Below, one piece after another: positions 45,556 to 63,046 of a stretch of DNA of 64,000 bases. The position numbers were made by a program, and so were the translations under genes. A model generated the notes under the pieces. It did no database searches and was not told where the DNA came from. It worked only from the letters and a program-made list of their open reading frames with translations. How positions within the stretch are numbered: position 1 is the first letter of the stretch; the number at the start of each line of letters is the position of its first letter. Source of the stretch: Yamagishiella unicocca (taxonomy: Eukaryota > Chlorophyta > Chlorophyceae > Chlamydomonadales > Volvocaceae); NCBI GenBank assembly GCA_003116995.1, contig BDSL01000001.1:186001-250000 (forward strand), given 5' to 3'.

Positions 45556-48500
45556 ATGGAAGTTTGGATGGAGGGTTGGACTGAGGCCGGGGCCGGGTCT
45601 GGGGCTGAGGCTGGGGCTGCGGGCCACAGGGGCGGCAGCCAGCAGGGGTTTGAGGCATACGCGCCGCCAGCAGCCGCCGCGGAGGGGACGGCAGCGACAG
45701 CGGTGGGCGGCGGCGCTGGCGGAGTGGCGATCAACCTGCAGTTGCCGTATGGTTTCGGTGCGGCCGGGCCCCTAGGCCGCGGGTTGGCCGCAGCCAGCGC
45801 GTCCCGCCCTTCCGCCGCCGCCGCCGCCGCCGCTGCCTGCCTGGGCGCAAACCCACCAGCGGGTGCAGCTGGCGGCGGCTGCATCCCGCCCGCACTCGCA
45901 CCCGCACCCGCACCCACGCAGCTGAGCGGCCTGTTGGAGCCGGCCCACGGTGGCAGTGACGTCGTGCGGCCAGCGATGACGCCAGTGGTGGGGGAATATG
46001 CCGCAGCGCCAGGTGGTGATTGGGTCGCAGCGCCAGGTGGTGATTGGGTCGCCGGAACCCACGGCAACGGCAGCGGACCTTCATTGCTGCCCTCAGGGGA
46101 GGAGGGGGAGGAGGGGGACGAGGAGGAGGAGGAGGGTCAGCTCCATGCCTCGCCGGCTACAACCCGCCGCCTACACGCCAGGAATGGCGCCGACGGCTGC
46201 TTCAGACCCCCGCCACAGCCGCCACAGCCGCCCCTGGTGCTGCCGCGCGGATGGCTGGCGGGGAAGGAGGCCAAGACCGAGTACGACAGCCCCGGCTGGG
46301 CGCAGGTCCCGATTAGGCTGGTGCAGGCGGCGGCGTTCCCCAGCATAGGGCCCGGTGGGTCTGTACTGCGGCCCTCCTTGGAGAGCAGCCGCTTTCCGGG
46401 GCTCCAGGGCTGGCCGGTGCGGCTGGGTGGAGCTGCAGGCGGAGTGGAGCAAGGGAAGGGTGGCGGTGCTGACGGAGCCGACAGCGTGGGACACGGCTTT
46501 CCTGCCAGGCACCCGAGCGCCGCAAATCCGTCCTCCGCCGGGGGCGCTGCCGCCACTGTACGGCGGCCACGCAGCTGCTGGCAGCGCCACCAGCGCCGGC
46601 AGGTTGTGCCGTACGGTACTGCAGCAGCCGCCTCCAGCCGTGGCCGTGCGGCTGGCCGCCGCGGAGCAACTGCCGCCGCCGCCACCACCGGCAGTCGCAC
46701 CCGGTGCTGCCCTCCCTGCAGCAGCGGCGGCGGTGGCGGCGGTGTGCGGCCCGGCTCCCAAGCCAGCCGGGCCGGAGACCCCCTGCTGCTGCTAGCTGAT
46801 GCTGCGGCAGTTGTAGAGCTGCGCCAGGTCACCTACCATGACGGCGCCGCCGCACTGCCGCCCCGGGTAGAGCGGGCAGTGGGGGGCTTGGGGCCGCACT
46901 ACCTGGCGGTAAGGTGTGCGCTCGCCACCAGCAGCGGGGCTCCCTGCGCGACCCTGTCCGCCGCGACGACCCCACCGGCGGACGGCGACTGCGGCAATCC
47001 CGGACATCGTAAACGGCCCCGCCACAACGACCTGCACAACCACCAACAGCAACAGCAACCACTGATGTGGCGCCAAGAGGGCGTCACGCCAGTGACAGCG
47101 GCTGCGCCGTCGGAGGAAGTTGGGCAGTTGGAGGAGGAGGGCCTCGGCCAGGGTCAGACGGTCGCAGCGGGTGCTGACACAGCAGCCCCACCGGCAGTTG
47201 CGTCTGGCGCGTCGCTGATGGGTTGCGAGGAAGACCCGTCACTGTTGGGTGAGGGACCGGCGGCAGGGGAGCCGTCGACGGCGCCGTTGCGGGCGTCACA
47301 GCCAGTGTCCTTAACTGGCAAGCGTTGCCTGGAGGGCGGCGAGTGCAGTACGGAAGCGCCGCCTTTGCCGTACGATGGACAGCAGCAGGGCCAGATGCAT
47401 ACCAATAAGCGCAAGCGTCAGGACGAGCATAAGCAGCAGCAGCAGCCTCAGGAGCAGCGGCTGTTCCGGTCGAGCGCATTACATCAGAACGAGCGGCAGC
47501 GGCGAGGACATGTTATGGGGCAGTGGCGGCAGGAGGTGACTGCTGCGCCCGAGGTGGCGGCGAGGGCAGCGGCGGACCAGCCACTCAACGGCCCTCCCGC
47601 ATACGTGGTGTCATCGTCGGCTCCTTGCACGTCGCCACCACCGCCGCTGACGTCGTTTCCGGAACCCACCGAGGTCGTCTCCGTGCGAAAGCACCGGCCG
47701 GAACGGCCGCCGGCGGGGCACTGGCGGCAGCAGCAGGGCGGCGGCGGCCGCCAGTGCGGCGGCGGCGGCGGCGGCCGCCAGTGCGGCGGCGGCCGCGGCG
47801 GCGGCCGCCGAAGCGACCCATCACTGCTGTTTGCTGCGGCCACAACCGCTGCTCCGCCCCGCCAGCCGGCTTCAGCGACCGGGCAGCCGCCAGGGGCAGC
47901 TGACGCCGCAGCCGCCTCGCGCGAGACCCGGGCATCCTCGCCCGACGCGACACATGCACCGCTACCTGCTGTGGTAAGCGTGTCGCCGCGTGAGCAGCCC
48001 CAGCCCCAGCCCCTACCCCTACCCCAGCACCAGCCGCCACCTGCCACCGCCGTTTGGCCCATCACGCTGCTGCCGCTCACCGCTGAGACCATCGGTGGTG
48101 CCAGTTGCAGGGCTCGAGCGGCCCACCACCCCGCACAGCAGCCGCCGCAGCCTGCCGTCCGTATACACGGTGGCGCCCTCCAGACCCCCATGGCCACTCA
48201 GCTACCCGGCAACAGCTCCTGCCACCGTGGGGAAACCGCGGGCGTACCGGTGCTGTCACGGGTGTCTCAGGTGCTGCCGGCGGATGCGCTGCTGCCGTCG
48301 CCGCGTGTCTCTGTGGAACTGGTGCCCCTACCACCGGGTATGTCGTCGGCGCCGGCAGCACTACCACCGCCGCCCAACACTGGGGCCCGAGTGCCCGGCG
48401 GCGGCAGCGGTGGCAGACGGGGCAGCGCCCGCGTCCGCGACCAGAGGACCGCCAGCGGCACAGCGGCTGTGGACGCCTCCGCACATGACGAAGGGGCAGC

Positions 48501-50367
48501 TGCCGCTGCCGTACAGTACGGCACGGATGTCCTACATTGTGCTGGAGTCCGCTACCGCGGTCCCTTGCCCGCCTTGTCGCGGCAGGAGCAGCCGGAGTGG
48601 CAGCCGCAGTCGCAGCAGCAGCAGCAGCAGCCACAGCAGCAGCCGCAGCGGCAGCCGCAGTCGCAGTCGCAACAGCAGCCGCAACGGCGACATTCCCCAG
48701 GTCCAAACTACGGGCGCCGGCAGCAGCCTCCGCAGCCGCCCCAGCCGCCGCCAACACCGCTTCCGCCTCCCCTCCCGCCTCACTTCCTGCTCCCACCTCG
48801 GCCGCAGCGGCACCAGCAGCTGCCAGCCCCGCGCCCCCCTCAGCCCAGGAGGGTGTCAGCGCCGGCCGCAGGCCTGTTCGCCCCTGCTGGCCCAGCCTGG
48901 CCCTCTTGCCCACCCCACGCCGCTGCGGCGACGGCTCCCTCTGCGGTGGCGACCTGGGGCCCTAGGTGGGGCCCTAGCCCTGCCGAGGGCCCCGGCCTCC
49001 GACCCTCCAGCTGCCCCCCCGCGGGACACCCCCCTGAGGCCGCTGACGCCCCATACACGCTGACGCAGCCTCACCCGTACCCCTGGGGTTCACAGCATCA
49101 TGGGAGTGCTACCGGGGCTGAGGTGCTGCCGGCGGGCTGCCGCAGCAGCGTCAGTGACATCATGTTGGATAGCGCCCGCTGCTCGAGACCGCCTCGGCCG
49201 CCGTCCTCAGCGTCAGCAGCAGCGCCGGCCGCAGCCCCAGCAGAGCCACCAGCTACGGCAGCAGCAGCGGGACCAGGGCCGAGAGCCGCGGCTGCTGCCC
49301 CCGCCGGCCCCGTGACAGCGGGTTGCTGTGGGGCCGTCCGGTGCCTCGCGCTCGGTGGCGACCCTGCCAGTCTGGCCCCCCTGTCCGCCGCAGCTCCCGG
49401 GGGCAGCAGCGCCTGCAGCCTGGGGTCCCGGGGTCCGGAGGGCGGCATCGGTGTGGCTGCCGGGGGAGGGTGGCAACTTCCGGGCGGCATCGGCATCATG
49501 GCAGTGCTCCCCAGAGGGGGAGGAGGTGGAGGCGGAGGAGGCGGAGGTAGAGGAGGAGGTGGAGGCGGAGTTCCGCTCCGGGCTCCACTGCCACTGCCGG
49601 ACGGACAGCGGCGGCCGGTGGTGCTGCGGCTGCGCCGCTCTGCGGCGGTCGTGGTCCCCAGCAGCTACTCCTGGGACCCTCCATGCAGCAGCACTGGCGA
49701 TGCCTCCGCAGCTGGAGGAGGCGGTGGCGGCGGTGGCGGCAATGCCGCGGACGCCTCTCGCGCCACCACCACCACCACCACCACCACCACCACCACCACC
49801 ACCACCACCACCGCCACCGCTGCCGCTCGTATCCCCGGCCGGACCTCCACACCCGGCTCAGACCCCGCTGGGCTGCGGTCCGCCACCGCCGCCGCCGGCT
49901 CCCAGCAGCAACAACTGCGGCGCCAGGTATTTGCCTCGGCCGAGTACGTGGCTAGGCTGGCCGCCGCCTCAGCTGCCTCAGACAACCCGGCGCCGCCCTC
50001 CAGCGAGGTGGTGGCGGCAGTGGTGGCGGCGGCTGTCTCGACAGCTCGTTCCCTGCACGGCGTCAGGAGGAGTGGGGTTAGGGCTGGAAGAAGCGACGGA
50101 CTAGTCGGCGTTACAAGGGTACTAGCAGGTGGTGGCGGTGGTGGTGGCGGAGCTGATGCTGTTATGACGGGCGACGGCGGAGGCAACGGCGCGGTGGCGG
50201 AGGGTGAGGTGGGGTCGGAGGCGGCAGCGGGCCCGCTGGGTGCCGTACCCCGGCGGAGTCAGGGGCCGGCAGGGGCCGAGGGGCTGGATCAGCTGCTGGC
50301 TGACGAGGCCACGGCACGTCTGGCGCTCAGCGGCCTGGCGCTGCTGGCGCGGGAGCACACGGCGTAG
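45556..50367 (+). CDS. Large low-complexity protein of unknown function
   Basis: A single frame stays open from about 45235 to TAG at 50367. The first ATG is at 45556, but an upstream exon is likely because protein-like sequence (GGLEPAIWAEVLADEVEAWM) precedes it. From that ATG it gives about 1,603 residues. Composition: Ala, Gly, Pro, Gln; runs of Thr (49770-49810), Gly and Gln; basic patches such as NKRKRQDEHKQQQ. Normal-complexity islands include KTEYDSPGWAQVPIRLVQAA, the Ala-rich stretch QVFASAEYVARLAAASAAS, and a C-terminus LDQLLADEATARLALSGLAL. No catalytic domain recognised. Absence of stops over 5 kb, despite many frame-changing repeats nearby, argues that it is coding. Confidence 0.55.
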   Translation: MEVWMEGWTEAGAGSGAEAGAAGHRGGSQQGFEAYAPPAAAAEGTAATAVGGGAGGVAINLQLPYGFGAAGPLGRGLAAASASRPSAAAAAAAACLGANPPAGAAGGGCIPPALAPAPAPTQLSGLLEPAHGGSDVVRPAMTPVVGEYAAAPGGDWVAAPGGDWVAGTHGNGSGPSLLPSGEEGEEGDEEEEEGQLHASPATTRRLHARNGADGCFRPPPQPPQPPLVLPRGWLAGKEAKTEYDSPGWAQVPIRLVQAAAFPSIGPGGSVLRPSLESSRFPGLQGWPVRLGGAAGGVEQGKGGGADGADSVGHGFPARHPSAANPSSAGGAAATVRRPRSCWQRHQRRQVVPYGTAAAASSRGRAAGRRGATAAAATTGSRTRCCPPCSSGGGGGGVRPGSQASRAGDPLLLLADAAAVVELRQVTYHDGAAALPPRVERAVGGLGPHYLAVRCALATSSGAPCATLSAATTPPADGDCGNPGHRKRPRHNDLHNHQQQQQPLMWRQEGVTPVTAAAPSEEVGQLEEEGLGQGQTVAAGADTAAPPAVASGASLMGCEEDPSLLGEGPAAGEPSTAPLRASQPVSLTGKRCLEGGECSTEAPPLPYDGQQQGQMHTNKRKRQDEHKQQQQPQEQRLFRSSALHQNERQRRGHVMGQWRQEVTAAPEVAARAAADQPLNGPPAYVVSSSAPCTSPPPPLTSFPEPTEVVSVRKHRPERPPAGHWRQQQGGGGRQCGGGGGGRQCGGGRGGGRRSDPSLLFAAATTAAPPRQPASATGQPPGAADAAAASRETRASSPDATHAPLPAVVSVSPREQPQPQPLPLPQHQPPPATAVWPITLLPLTAETIGGASCRARAAHHPAQQPPQPAVRIHGGALQTPMATQLPGNSSCHRGETAGVPVLSRVSQVLPADALLPSPRVSVELVPLPPGMSSAPAALPPPPNTGARVPGGGSGGRRGSARVRDQRTASGTAAVDASAHDEGAAAAAVQYGTDVLHCAGVRYRGPLPALSRQEQPEWQPQSQQQQQQPQQQPQRQPQSQSQQQPQRRHSPGPNYGRRQQPPQPPQPPPTPLPPPLPPHFLLPPRPQRHQQLPAPRPPQPRRVSAPAAGLFAPAGPAWPSCPPHAAAATAPSAVATWGPRWGPSPAEGPGLRPSSCPPAGHPPEAADAPYTLTQPHPYPWGSQHHGSATGAEVLPAGCRSSVSDIMLDSARCSRPPRPPSSASAAAPAAAPAEPPATAAAAGPGPRAAAAAPAGPVTAGCCGAVRCLALGGDPASLAPLSAAAPGGSSACSLGSRGPEGGIGVAAGGGWQLPGGIGIMAVLPRGGGGGGGGGGGRGGGGGGVPLRAPLPLPDGQRRPVVLRLRRSAAVVVPSSYSWDPPCSSTGDASAAGGGGGGGGGNAADASRATTTTTTTTTTTTTTTTATAAARIPGRTSTPGSDPAGLRSATAAAGSQQQQLRRQVFASAEYVARLAAASAASDNPAPPSSEVVAAVVAAAVSTARSLHGVRRSGVRAGRSDGLVGVTRVLAGGGGGGGGADAVMTGDGGGNGAVAEGEVGSEAAAGPLGAVPRRSQGPAGAEGLDQLLADEATARLALSGLALLAREHTA

Positions 50368-52659
50368 GTGCGGCAGCTGGAGCAGGTGGCGGAGTAGGAA
50401 GGTGTTGGGAGGAAACCCGAAGGTCGGTACTGACGGCAAGTAGGACGGGAAGTAAGGCGCGGGAGAGGGAGAGGGAACGCGGGGTGCAGGGGGGGTAAGG
50501 GCGGCAGCGTCCCGGTTCGACGAGGTGCGTGATGGGGCGCCCCGGTGAGTGTCATCGGGATTCGGAGCGCATGTACGGAGTGATTGTTCGGGAGACGGCA
50601 CGCAGCTATCTTGATAGATATGGTCGGCACCTTAGCGCGCTGTGAAGCAAACTGATTCGTTGCTTAGCCGCACGAACGCGCTGAAATCCGTCACCACATG
50701 CGCGTCTGCCGCCTTACACGACAGACACCTCAGCACGGCAGCCACCAAGGCTATCCGAGGACGCCACCGCACTCCGCGCCAGTCCACCCAGGTTGGCTCT
50801 GTTGGTCACTGCGGTCCCAGATCCCAAATCCAGCAGGTTTGGCACCAGGCTGGCGGCCTCAGCACCGGCGAGCATTCAAGCCGTCGCCGACAGACGATGC
50901 ACGAGCCTGATAGACGTACGTGCTGCGCTGGCAGCAGCTCGTACGCCAATCGAAAAAGGAACCTCACCGACGTTTGTACCTCTCCCGCTCATTCTGTCTT
51001 ATTTGTACGACCAGTAGCCGCGGGCCCCTAGCAGTTCCACCTCCGTACGCATGCCGTACCGTGTGCCGCTGGTCGGCCCGACATATCCTGCTGTGTTATT
51101 CTCTGCGCCCGCATCTAGCTACTGGTACCCATTTCCCCCCTGACAAACAGCTTGATGGTCGTGTGTACCGGTCATATAACAACATGCTTATCGATACCAT
51201 TTGGCAGGTGCTCCGATGAGCGCTGCGAAAACGAGAAAACAAATTAAGGCGATTCTTGTGGACACGCTGGCTATATCAATGGGGATGCTTCATGCATTTG
51301 TAAATATAGCCTCTTGTTTCTGTACACCTTCAGACAAACGGCGTGTCTGTTTCGTCGGTGTGCTCCAGCTTCCAACTGGCCTTAAGCTCTGTCTGCCGCC
51401 CCGGAGTGCAGCGGAGTGTTCCCCTCCCAGCCTCTGATCGCGATGTCGCACGGGGCAGCTGTCGCGTGTGGACCCGCTTCACACTCCTTCACATCTCCGG
51501 GGCCTCTCGAGGGCCTCCGGTCTCGGTAACAGCAGCAAACGAGATCCATCGGGAAAAGTGCCGACCCAGGCACCTCCAGGCCTCCGCCTATCTACGGTAC
51601 TCCCGTCTGCCTCCATCACCTGCTGGAACGAGATTGATAACTGCCGCAGACAGCCGACTGGGGAAACAGCGAACCCATGCTTCAGCCCACTGTCGGCAGC
51701 ACTGAACTAGTCGCTCCCAGACGTACGCCGCCCCGTACAACCGGCCCCGCACAACCGGCTTCCCACAACCGCTCCCCCCAAAAGCATCCCCGGCCCCCAC
51801 CTACATTCTGCAATGACGCTCCTAGTCCCCTAAGTCCCCTGCCTCGCTCCCAAGTCCCTTAAGCCCCATGTCTCACTACCTAGCGCTTTCCCTGGAGAGC
51901 TGCCCGCAGCCCGCAGCCAAGGGTCTCATAATAACAACTCCGCGGATCGATCAATGCCGCAGCGAATCTGTGCCATGATCCCTAAACCTGGGATACCCAC
52001 ACCGGCATTCGCTCCGCCCACCGCACATCCTTCCATCATCAAGTCGTGAACACCCTACGTTGCATATGAAAACCCTACGTTGCCTACATGCATGGGCCAC
52101 ATTAATCCGGAGGGGCCTGTGGGGACGATGGGGCTGTTGGCGACAGCGGCGGAGCCAACGGCGGCGGAGCCAACGACGACCCGCACCCTCCTCGTCACCC
52201 ACGACGTGTGTTGGATGCGCAGTCGGGACTGCGGTGGCTGCGATACATTTTGAGGCGGGCCGGTGGGGTCACCCCGGCTTTCCACAGTTTCGTCTTCCAT
52301 TGGTCCCGCAGCAGCACCTTGCTTATTCCCGAGCCTACATTGGCCTCACTTCGCCGCGGTGGACAGCTTCTTCAGCTCCGCCTCCTGCAGCGGGGCAGCA
52401 GCAGCAGCAGTAGCCAGGGCGAGGGGTCATCTTCGGGAGGGGCGGGGGCAGGCCAACACCTCTGAGCGGGCCAGATACCCTTCACCTGATGCACCCACAT
52501 GTCCCGGGCCCACGGAAACCCGAACCCCGCGACCCGCCCACGTCACTGGGCAGCAGTTATCCCAACCATGAGGGACCACCCAACATTAGCCCCCCTTTCC
52601 CTCTCCAACCCCTACAGCCATCGCTCCATCACCACCACCACCACCACCCCGCCCACCGC
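50368..52659. other. Convergent spacer before the NSUN2-type gene
   Basis: No exon recognised. It includes a TGTAA at 51299-51303, a small ACCGGCCCCGCACAACCGGC-type repeat at 51725-51770, and CCCTACGTTGC twice (52048, 52072). It should contain the 3' UTRs of both flanking genes. Confidence 0.45.
51299..51303 (+). terminator. Candidate TGTAA polyadenylation signal of the large low-complexity gene
   Basis: TGTAA about 930 bases past the stop at 50367, in a locally AT-rich stretch. Confidence 0.35.
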
Positions 52660-59145
<6,486 letters not shown>

Positions 59146-59545
59146 GTCGTCAAATAGTTTAAACCAATCGAGAGCAGAACTCTATGTCTCCTGACAAAAT
59201 GATGCTCACGCAGACCCGATCGACACTCGGCTGGAGTGCCCTATCCCACACTTTATAAAAAAACCTAACAATATAGATATAGCTATGTCTCGTGCTATTT
59301 GGCATAGCGTGCCGTTCGTGTAAGTCTGCGAAAACTGTTTAGTAGTAATTGTCCTGTACGGGTTGCAGGACAGCGCAAACTAAGCAAACAACCCCTGCGA
59401 TGTGGATTAGTAAGCAGCATATGCATGCATTTCAGCTGTTGATGATGCCTCAGTAGGAACGCACCTCGCCCCTAGGGTTATATGAGATTTGCCGGTACAC
59501 ATACGCAAACTGCGTGTAAGAAGGCGATACTAGGTGTCGCTTGAA
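59146..59545. promoter_or_regulatory. Bidirectional promoter region between NSUN2 and RbcX
   Basis: The two start codons (59145 minus, 59546 plus) are only 400 bp apart and divergent. The spacer is AT-rich for this genome. A TATAAA at 59254-59259 in a T/A-rich stretch could serve the plus-strand gene. Confidence 0.5.
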
Positions 59546-61298
59546 ATGTCGGCATTAGCTATGCTGACGCGAAAAATGCAGTATGGAAGGGCTATCGCAC
59601 CCCCTCCTTACCTTGGCGGACACTTGCGGTGTCCTCAGGTTGGCTCCCGGCACATATCACACGCAAGGCGCCCACTAGAGCCGACGGCAGCTGTGGGGCG
59701 CACCGCTTACAGGTTGGCACTCGTGGGCGGGGTTGACGGGGGATTGGGCTTTTGAGGGGGCCGTCCCCTTTTGTAAAGGCCGTCCCTTTTTGAGGGGGCC
59801 GTCCCACCTTGAGAAGCAAACCCATGGACGAGCGTTTGCCCTGCGCGTGCCATGCAGCTACGAGACGAGCCGGCTGCTCAAGAGCCTGCTGACACGGCAG
59901 GTGGGCGACAAGGTTCTTGCAGGCGATTGGGATGAGCTGTGCATAGTCGCGTGGGTGATGAGATCGCGCGCCGATCGAGCGAATGTGCACCTGGCTGTCG
60001 AGGTTGGCTGGCAACCGAGCACCGTAGTCGCCAACACGACAGCAGTCAGTCAGTCAGGGCACGCAGGGCAGGGCAGGCGACGGAGGAAGCGCACGCAGCG
60101 GCGCCGGGTTGGGTCAGCCTCTGGAACATCAGTCCGCGTTGCTATCGTCGTGGTGGTTCATCGGCCTATCGAGCGGCCTGCTCCGGTCGCAGCCGTCACC
60201 ACCGGCCAGCCACCCACCCCTGCAGGCCATAAAGACAACCCTCAACTACCTGTCTGAAACCAACGGCGAGATGCACTACTTCCTCCACAACTACTGGGCG
60301 GAGAACCCGCTGGTGATGGGCGGAGGCACTGACGCGGACGAGTGGCTCGTGACGCTGGCGGCCACTCCCTGGACCAAGGTGCAGGTGAGGCGGGGGGGGG
60401 GGAAGGTGATGGGCGGGGCGAGAGGGTGCGATGAGAAGATGCTGGGTGGCGAAGTACACCCTTGTACGTGGCAACCCTCGGCTTAGGGTGTGCTGGGAGC
60501 GGGGTCCACCAAGGGGGGCCGCGAGCCCGGGGGTCGCAGGGGGTCGCCGCCCCCTCCCTGGCCGCCGCCCGGTTTACTTTCGGTTGCTGACGCGGCAGTG
60601 CTACTGGCGCAGGACCCCGGCCGCTCATCAGTCGTCAGCATGGCGGCGGCTGAGGCGGTCATGAATGGAGAGCGGGAGGTCAGCCCCAGGTGCGTGGTTG
60701 GGTGGGGGAGTGCAGGGGCGGGGGTGAAGGGCCGGTTGGCGGGTCGGATGGTCCCGTGGCATGGAGGAGTGGCCCAATGATTCACAAGCCCCGATTCATT
60801 CGTGCCTCGTTGGCGGCGCGGGGGCGTGTTGTGCGACGGGAGCTCAACAGCGCTGGGGTCGGGATGAGGGTGATCATGGCAGGCGGGTTTCACAGCCGCG
60901 TTACCCCGCAGGGAGGTGGCGGAGCGGATCATGCGGCTGCGGGAGCACATTGCCAAGGAGATGGTTGAGGACCTTAGCCGCGTGGGGGCGGACAACACGG
61001 ACGTCATGAAGAGGTGAGGCCGCTGGTGGCGGAGGTCGCTGGGGGCGGCCGGTGGGGCGGCCGGCGGGGCACCCTTCTCATGCCGGACGCAAGGTCGAAC
61101 GACGCGCTGCAGGCCAGGGACGGCACAAGGCGCATACCATGACGTGGGTGCTATGCATAGCACAGGCTGCGGCAGGACGTAACCTTGCTGGCCAGTCACT
61201 AAACGCGTGTTAATGGCGTGCACTGTGTTTTGCATCCCTGCATTACTATTCGCAGGACACTAAACAAGACCTTTGCTGAGACCATGCTTCCAGATTGA
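59546..61298 (+). CDS. RBCX: Rubisco assembly chaperone RbcX (plastid-targeted)
   Basis: Binds the C-terminus of RbcL and stabilises RbcL dimers during Rubisco assembly in the chloroplast. Exons: 59546-59712 (tentative transit peptide), 59858-59900, 60226-60384, 60613-60689, 60912-61013, 61256-61298; about 196 residues in one frame. Helix 1 is built across a junction (ETSRLLKSLLTRQ|AIKTTL), followed by NYLSETNGEMHYFLHNYWAE, corresponding to the cyanobacterial LSETN region. The terminal helices are REVAERIMRLREHIAKEMVE and RVGADNTDVMKRTLNKTFAE; stop TGA at 61296. The first exon (MSALAMLTRKMQYGRAIAPP) is Ser/Ala/Arg-rich as expected for transit peptides, but its donor (AG|GTTGGC) is weak and the start is not proven. 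Confidence 0.82.
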
Positions 61299-62239
61299 GC
61301 TTGGCCCCAAGGGGACGCCATTGTCAGCTGTTGCAAAGGATGGAGAGGAGACCCCTGTGAGCTCGTTTTCGGAGGTATACCAGCCATTTATTGAGGGCAT
61401 GCGCAATTTATGCGTTATTTCCAATGACGGTTTCAGTACTGAGGCGGGGGAGCGAATGTGCGTTTTCAGCTTTTCACTGTCGGGTATCTTCTAAGCGTTT
61501 TCAGCTTTTCACTGTCGGGTATCTTCTAAGCATTTCACGTCTCGAGCCATGGGTAGGGGACTTTGATACTGAGCCGTGTTGTCGCCGTACTTTTAATATT
61601 TTCGGAGGCATATGCACACGGTCTGGACATCATTTCCAGTAGCTATGGGCGGTCTGACATGAAGACGGGCAAATCAACGCAAAGTCCCCTTCACCTTCTG
61701 GAGCAGCGGATCTAGACGCAGGAACAGCATTGGAAACACGGTTGGCATACCTCATGGATGCCGGAGTGGGAGTGCTTGCACAGTGCATTAATCCGCGTCG
61801 TAACAGCACTCCGTGTGAACGCACATTAAATGCCACCTCCATCCTTGCAGGAAGTTACATGGAGGATGAACGTGGTTTGAGTAGCACCATTCACAGACGC
61901 CGTTGCATGTGCAGGCACGACCTGCGGAGACTTACAGGACAGAGCATGCGCCGGGGCCGCTTACTCTCTCACAAGTCTGGCCCTCGGGCTCTCACTGTTA
62001 AACCACAGAGTACGTCAACAACATCGCCACACCCGTCACAACAATGCATAGCCAGCAGTAGGAGTTACTTAGCGAGCCATTAGCACCTCCAATAAAATTG
62101 GGGGAAAAGACATAACCGAAACACAAAAGGCCGACCCACGGCCAACATTTTTCTCTCCTGGCACACACTCTCTCCTTCTCGATCACCTTCTCTTGCAGTC
62201 AAGGTGTTAAATTAGCATGCGTCTTCGGACAGGCACGCC
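61299..62239. other. Convergent spacer between RbcX and the plastid membrane protein gene
   Basis: Contains a 35-bp tandem duplication (61460-61529; unit starts GCGTTTTCAGCTTTTCACTG) in the probable RbcX 3' UTR. No further gene was recognised. Confidence 0.5.
61932..61936 (-). terminator. Candidate TGTAA polyadenylation signal
   Basis: TTACA on the plus strand, about 305 bases past the stop of the minus-strand gene at 62240. A second one lies at 61855-61859. Confidence 0.4.
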
Positions 62240-62998
62240 TTACAGGTCGCCCCAGCTGTCGTCCTTCTTGGTCGGCTTGTTCGAGGCAGCAATACCCCGA
62301 ATCACGTTGAAAACAACGCTGAATAGGAGAGAAACAGCCATTAGGCCAAGCAGGCCGCTGAAGAACGAGCCCGGCATGAAAATGGGCATGCCGAAGCCAT
62401 AGCCGAAGCCGCCGAAAGGAGAAAACCCGAAGGGGCTGAACATAGGTGCAGCAGGCGCAACCACCACCGTGGTGTTGTTTATGACAGGCCTGCAGGGAGG
62501 AGGGCGAAGCGATGCAAGAGTTAGGAGTCGTCGCACGAAAGGCGATAACGCACCAGAACGGAAACAAACATGACGCAAGCATAGCAGTACTAGCACTTCG
62601 TAGATAGGAAACCTGAGGAGGTTACTGTTAGCTGTCATTGACGCCAAACTGCCTGTGCTCCTGCCCGTTTTCCTGAACCTACTCCCGAACCTTATGCTGG
62701 ATCGTGGCACTTACGCAGCCTGGGTCTGAATGTTGCGCGACGGCGGCGCAGCCCTACGCGACGAAAAGCCACTGGAGCCACCAACACGTCCACCAGATCG
62801 CGACGCTGCCAGGGCGTCCTCCGGCATCGCAGCGCCAGCGATGAGCGCCGCAGCTACCATGGACGCAAGTGGCAGGGCCATCGCCTTCACAGGCGAGATT
62901 TCATCAGGCTTCTGAGCCTGGCACAGGACGGCGCGGCGGGCAGCCGAGCGCTGCACCGGCTGAGCAGCGCGAATAGGACCAGCACGCTGGAGCATCAT
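62240..62998 (-). CDS. Small plastid-targeted membrane protein of unknown function
   Basis: Two exons, 62715-62998 and 62240-62489 (177 residues; split codon GC|G). The N-terminus MMLQRAGPIRAAQPVQRSAA is a typical algal plastid transit peptide. A hydrophobic stretch ALPLASMVAAALIAGAAM ending EDALAAS resembles a thylakoid-transfer signal with an A-x-A site. Then come a Gly/Ser/Arg region SGGRVGGSSGFSSRR, a Phe/Gly/Pro-rich segment SPFGFSPFGGFGYGFGMP, a second hydrophobic helix FFSGLLGLMAVSLLFSVVFN and a charged tail KPTKKDDSWGDL. The SGGRVGGSSGFSSRR and FSPFG segments recall chloroplast DUF1517-type proteins, but the long soluble domain of that family is missing, so the assignment is tentative. 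Adjacent ATGs at 62998 and 62995 are both possible starts. Confidence 0.75.
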
Positions 62999-63039
62999 TT
63001 TTGATAAAATAATCAATGTTTGTAAGTGAAAAAGGATTG

Positions 63040-63046
63040 TATATAT
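63040..63046 (-). promoter_or_regulatory. Possible TATA box of the plastid membrane protein gene
   Basis: TATATAT about 42-48 bases upstream of the ATG at 62998 (minus strand), in an AT-rich stretch. The implied leader is short, roughly 15 bases. Confidence 0.35.

Noticed and set aside
45384..49852. Several 90-280 codon minus-strand frames opposite the large plus-strand frame
   Set aside because: Typical antisense shadows in GC-rich repeats, short compared with the 5-kb plus-strand frame and without domains.
61299..61494. Extension of RbcX beyond 61298
   Set aside because: The frame that follows is open, but the spliced RbcX frame ends at TGA 61296-61298, where the conserved C-terminal helix ends. 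The downstream peptide has no family similarity.
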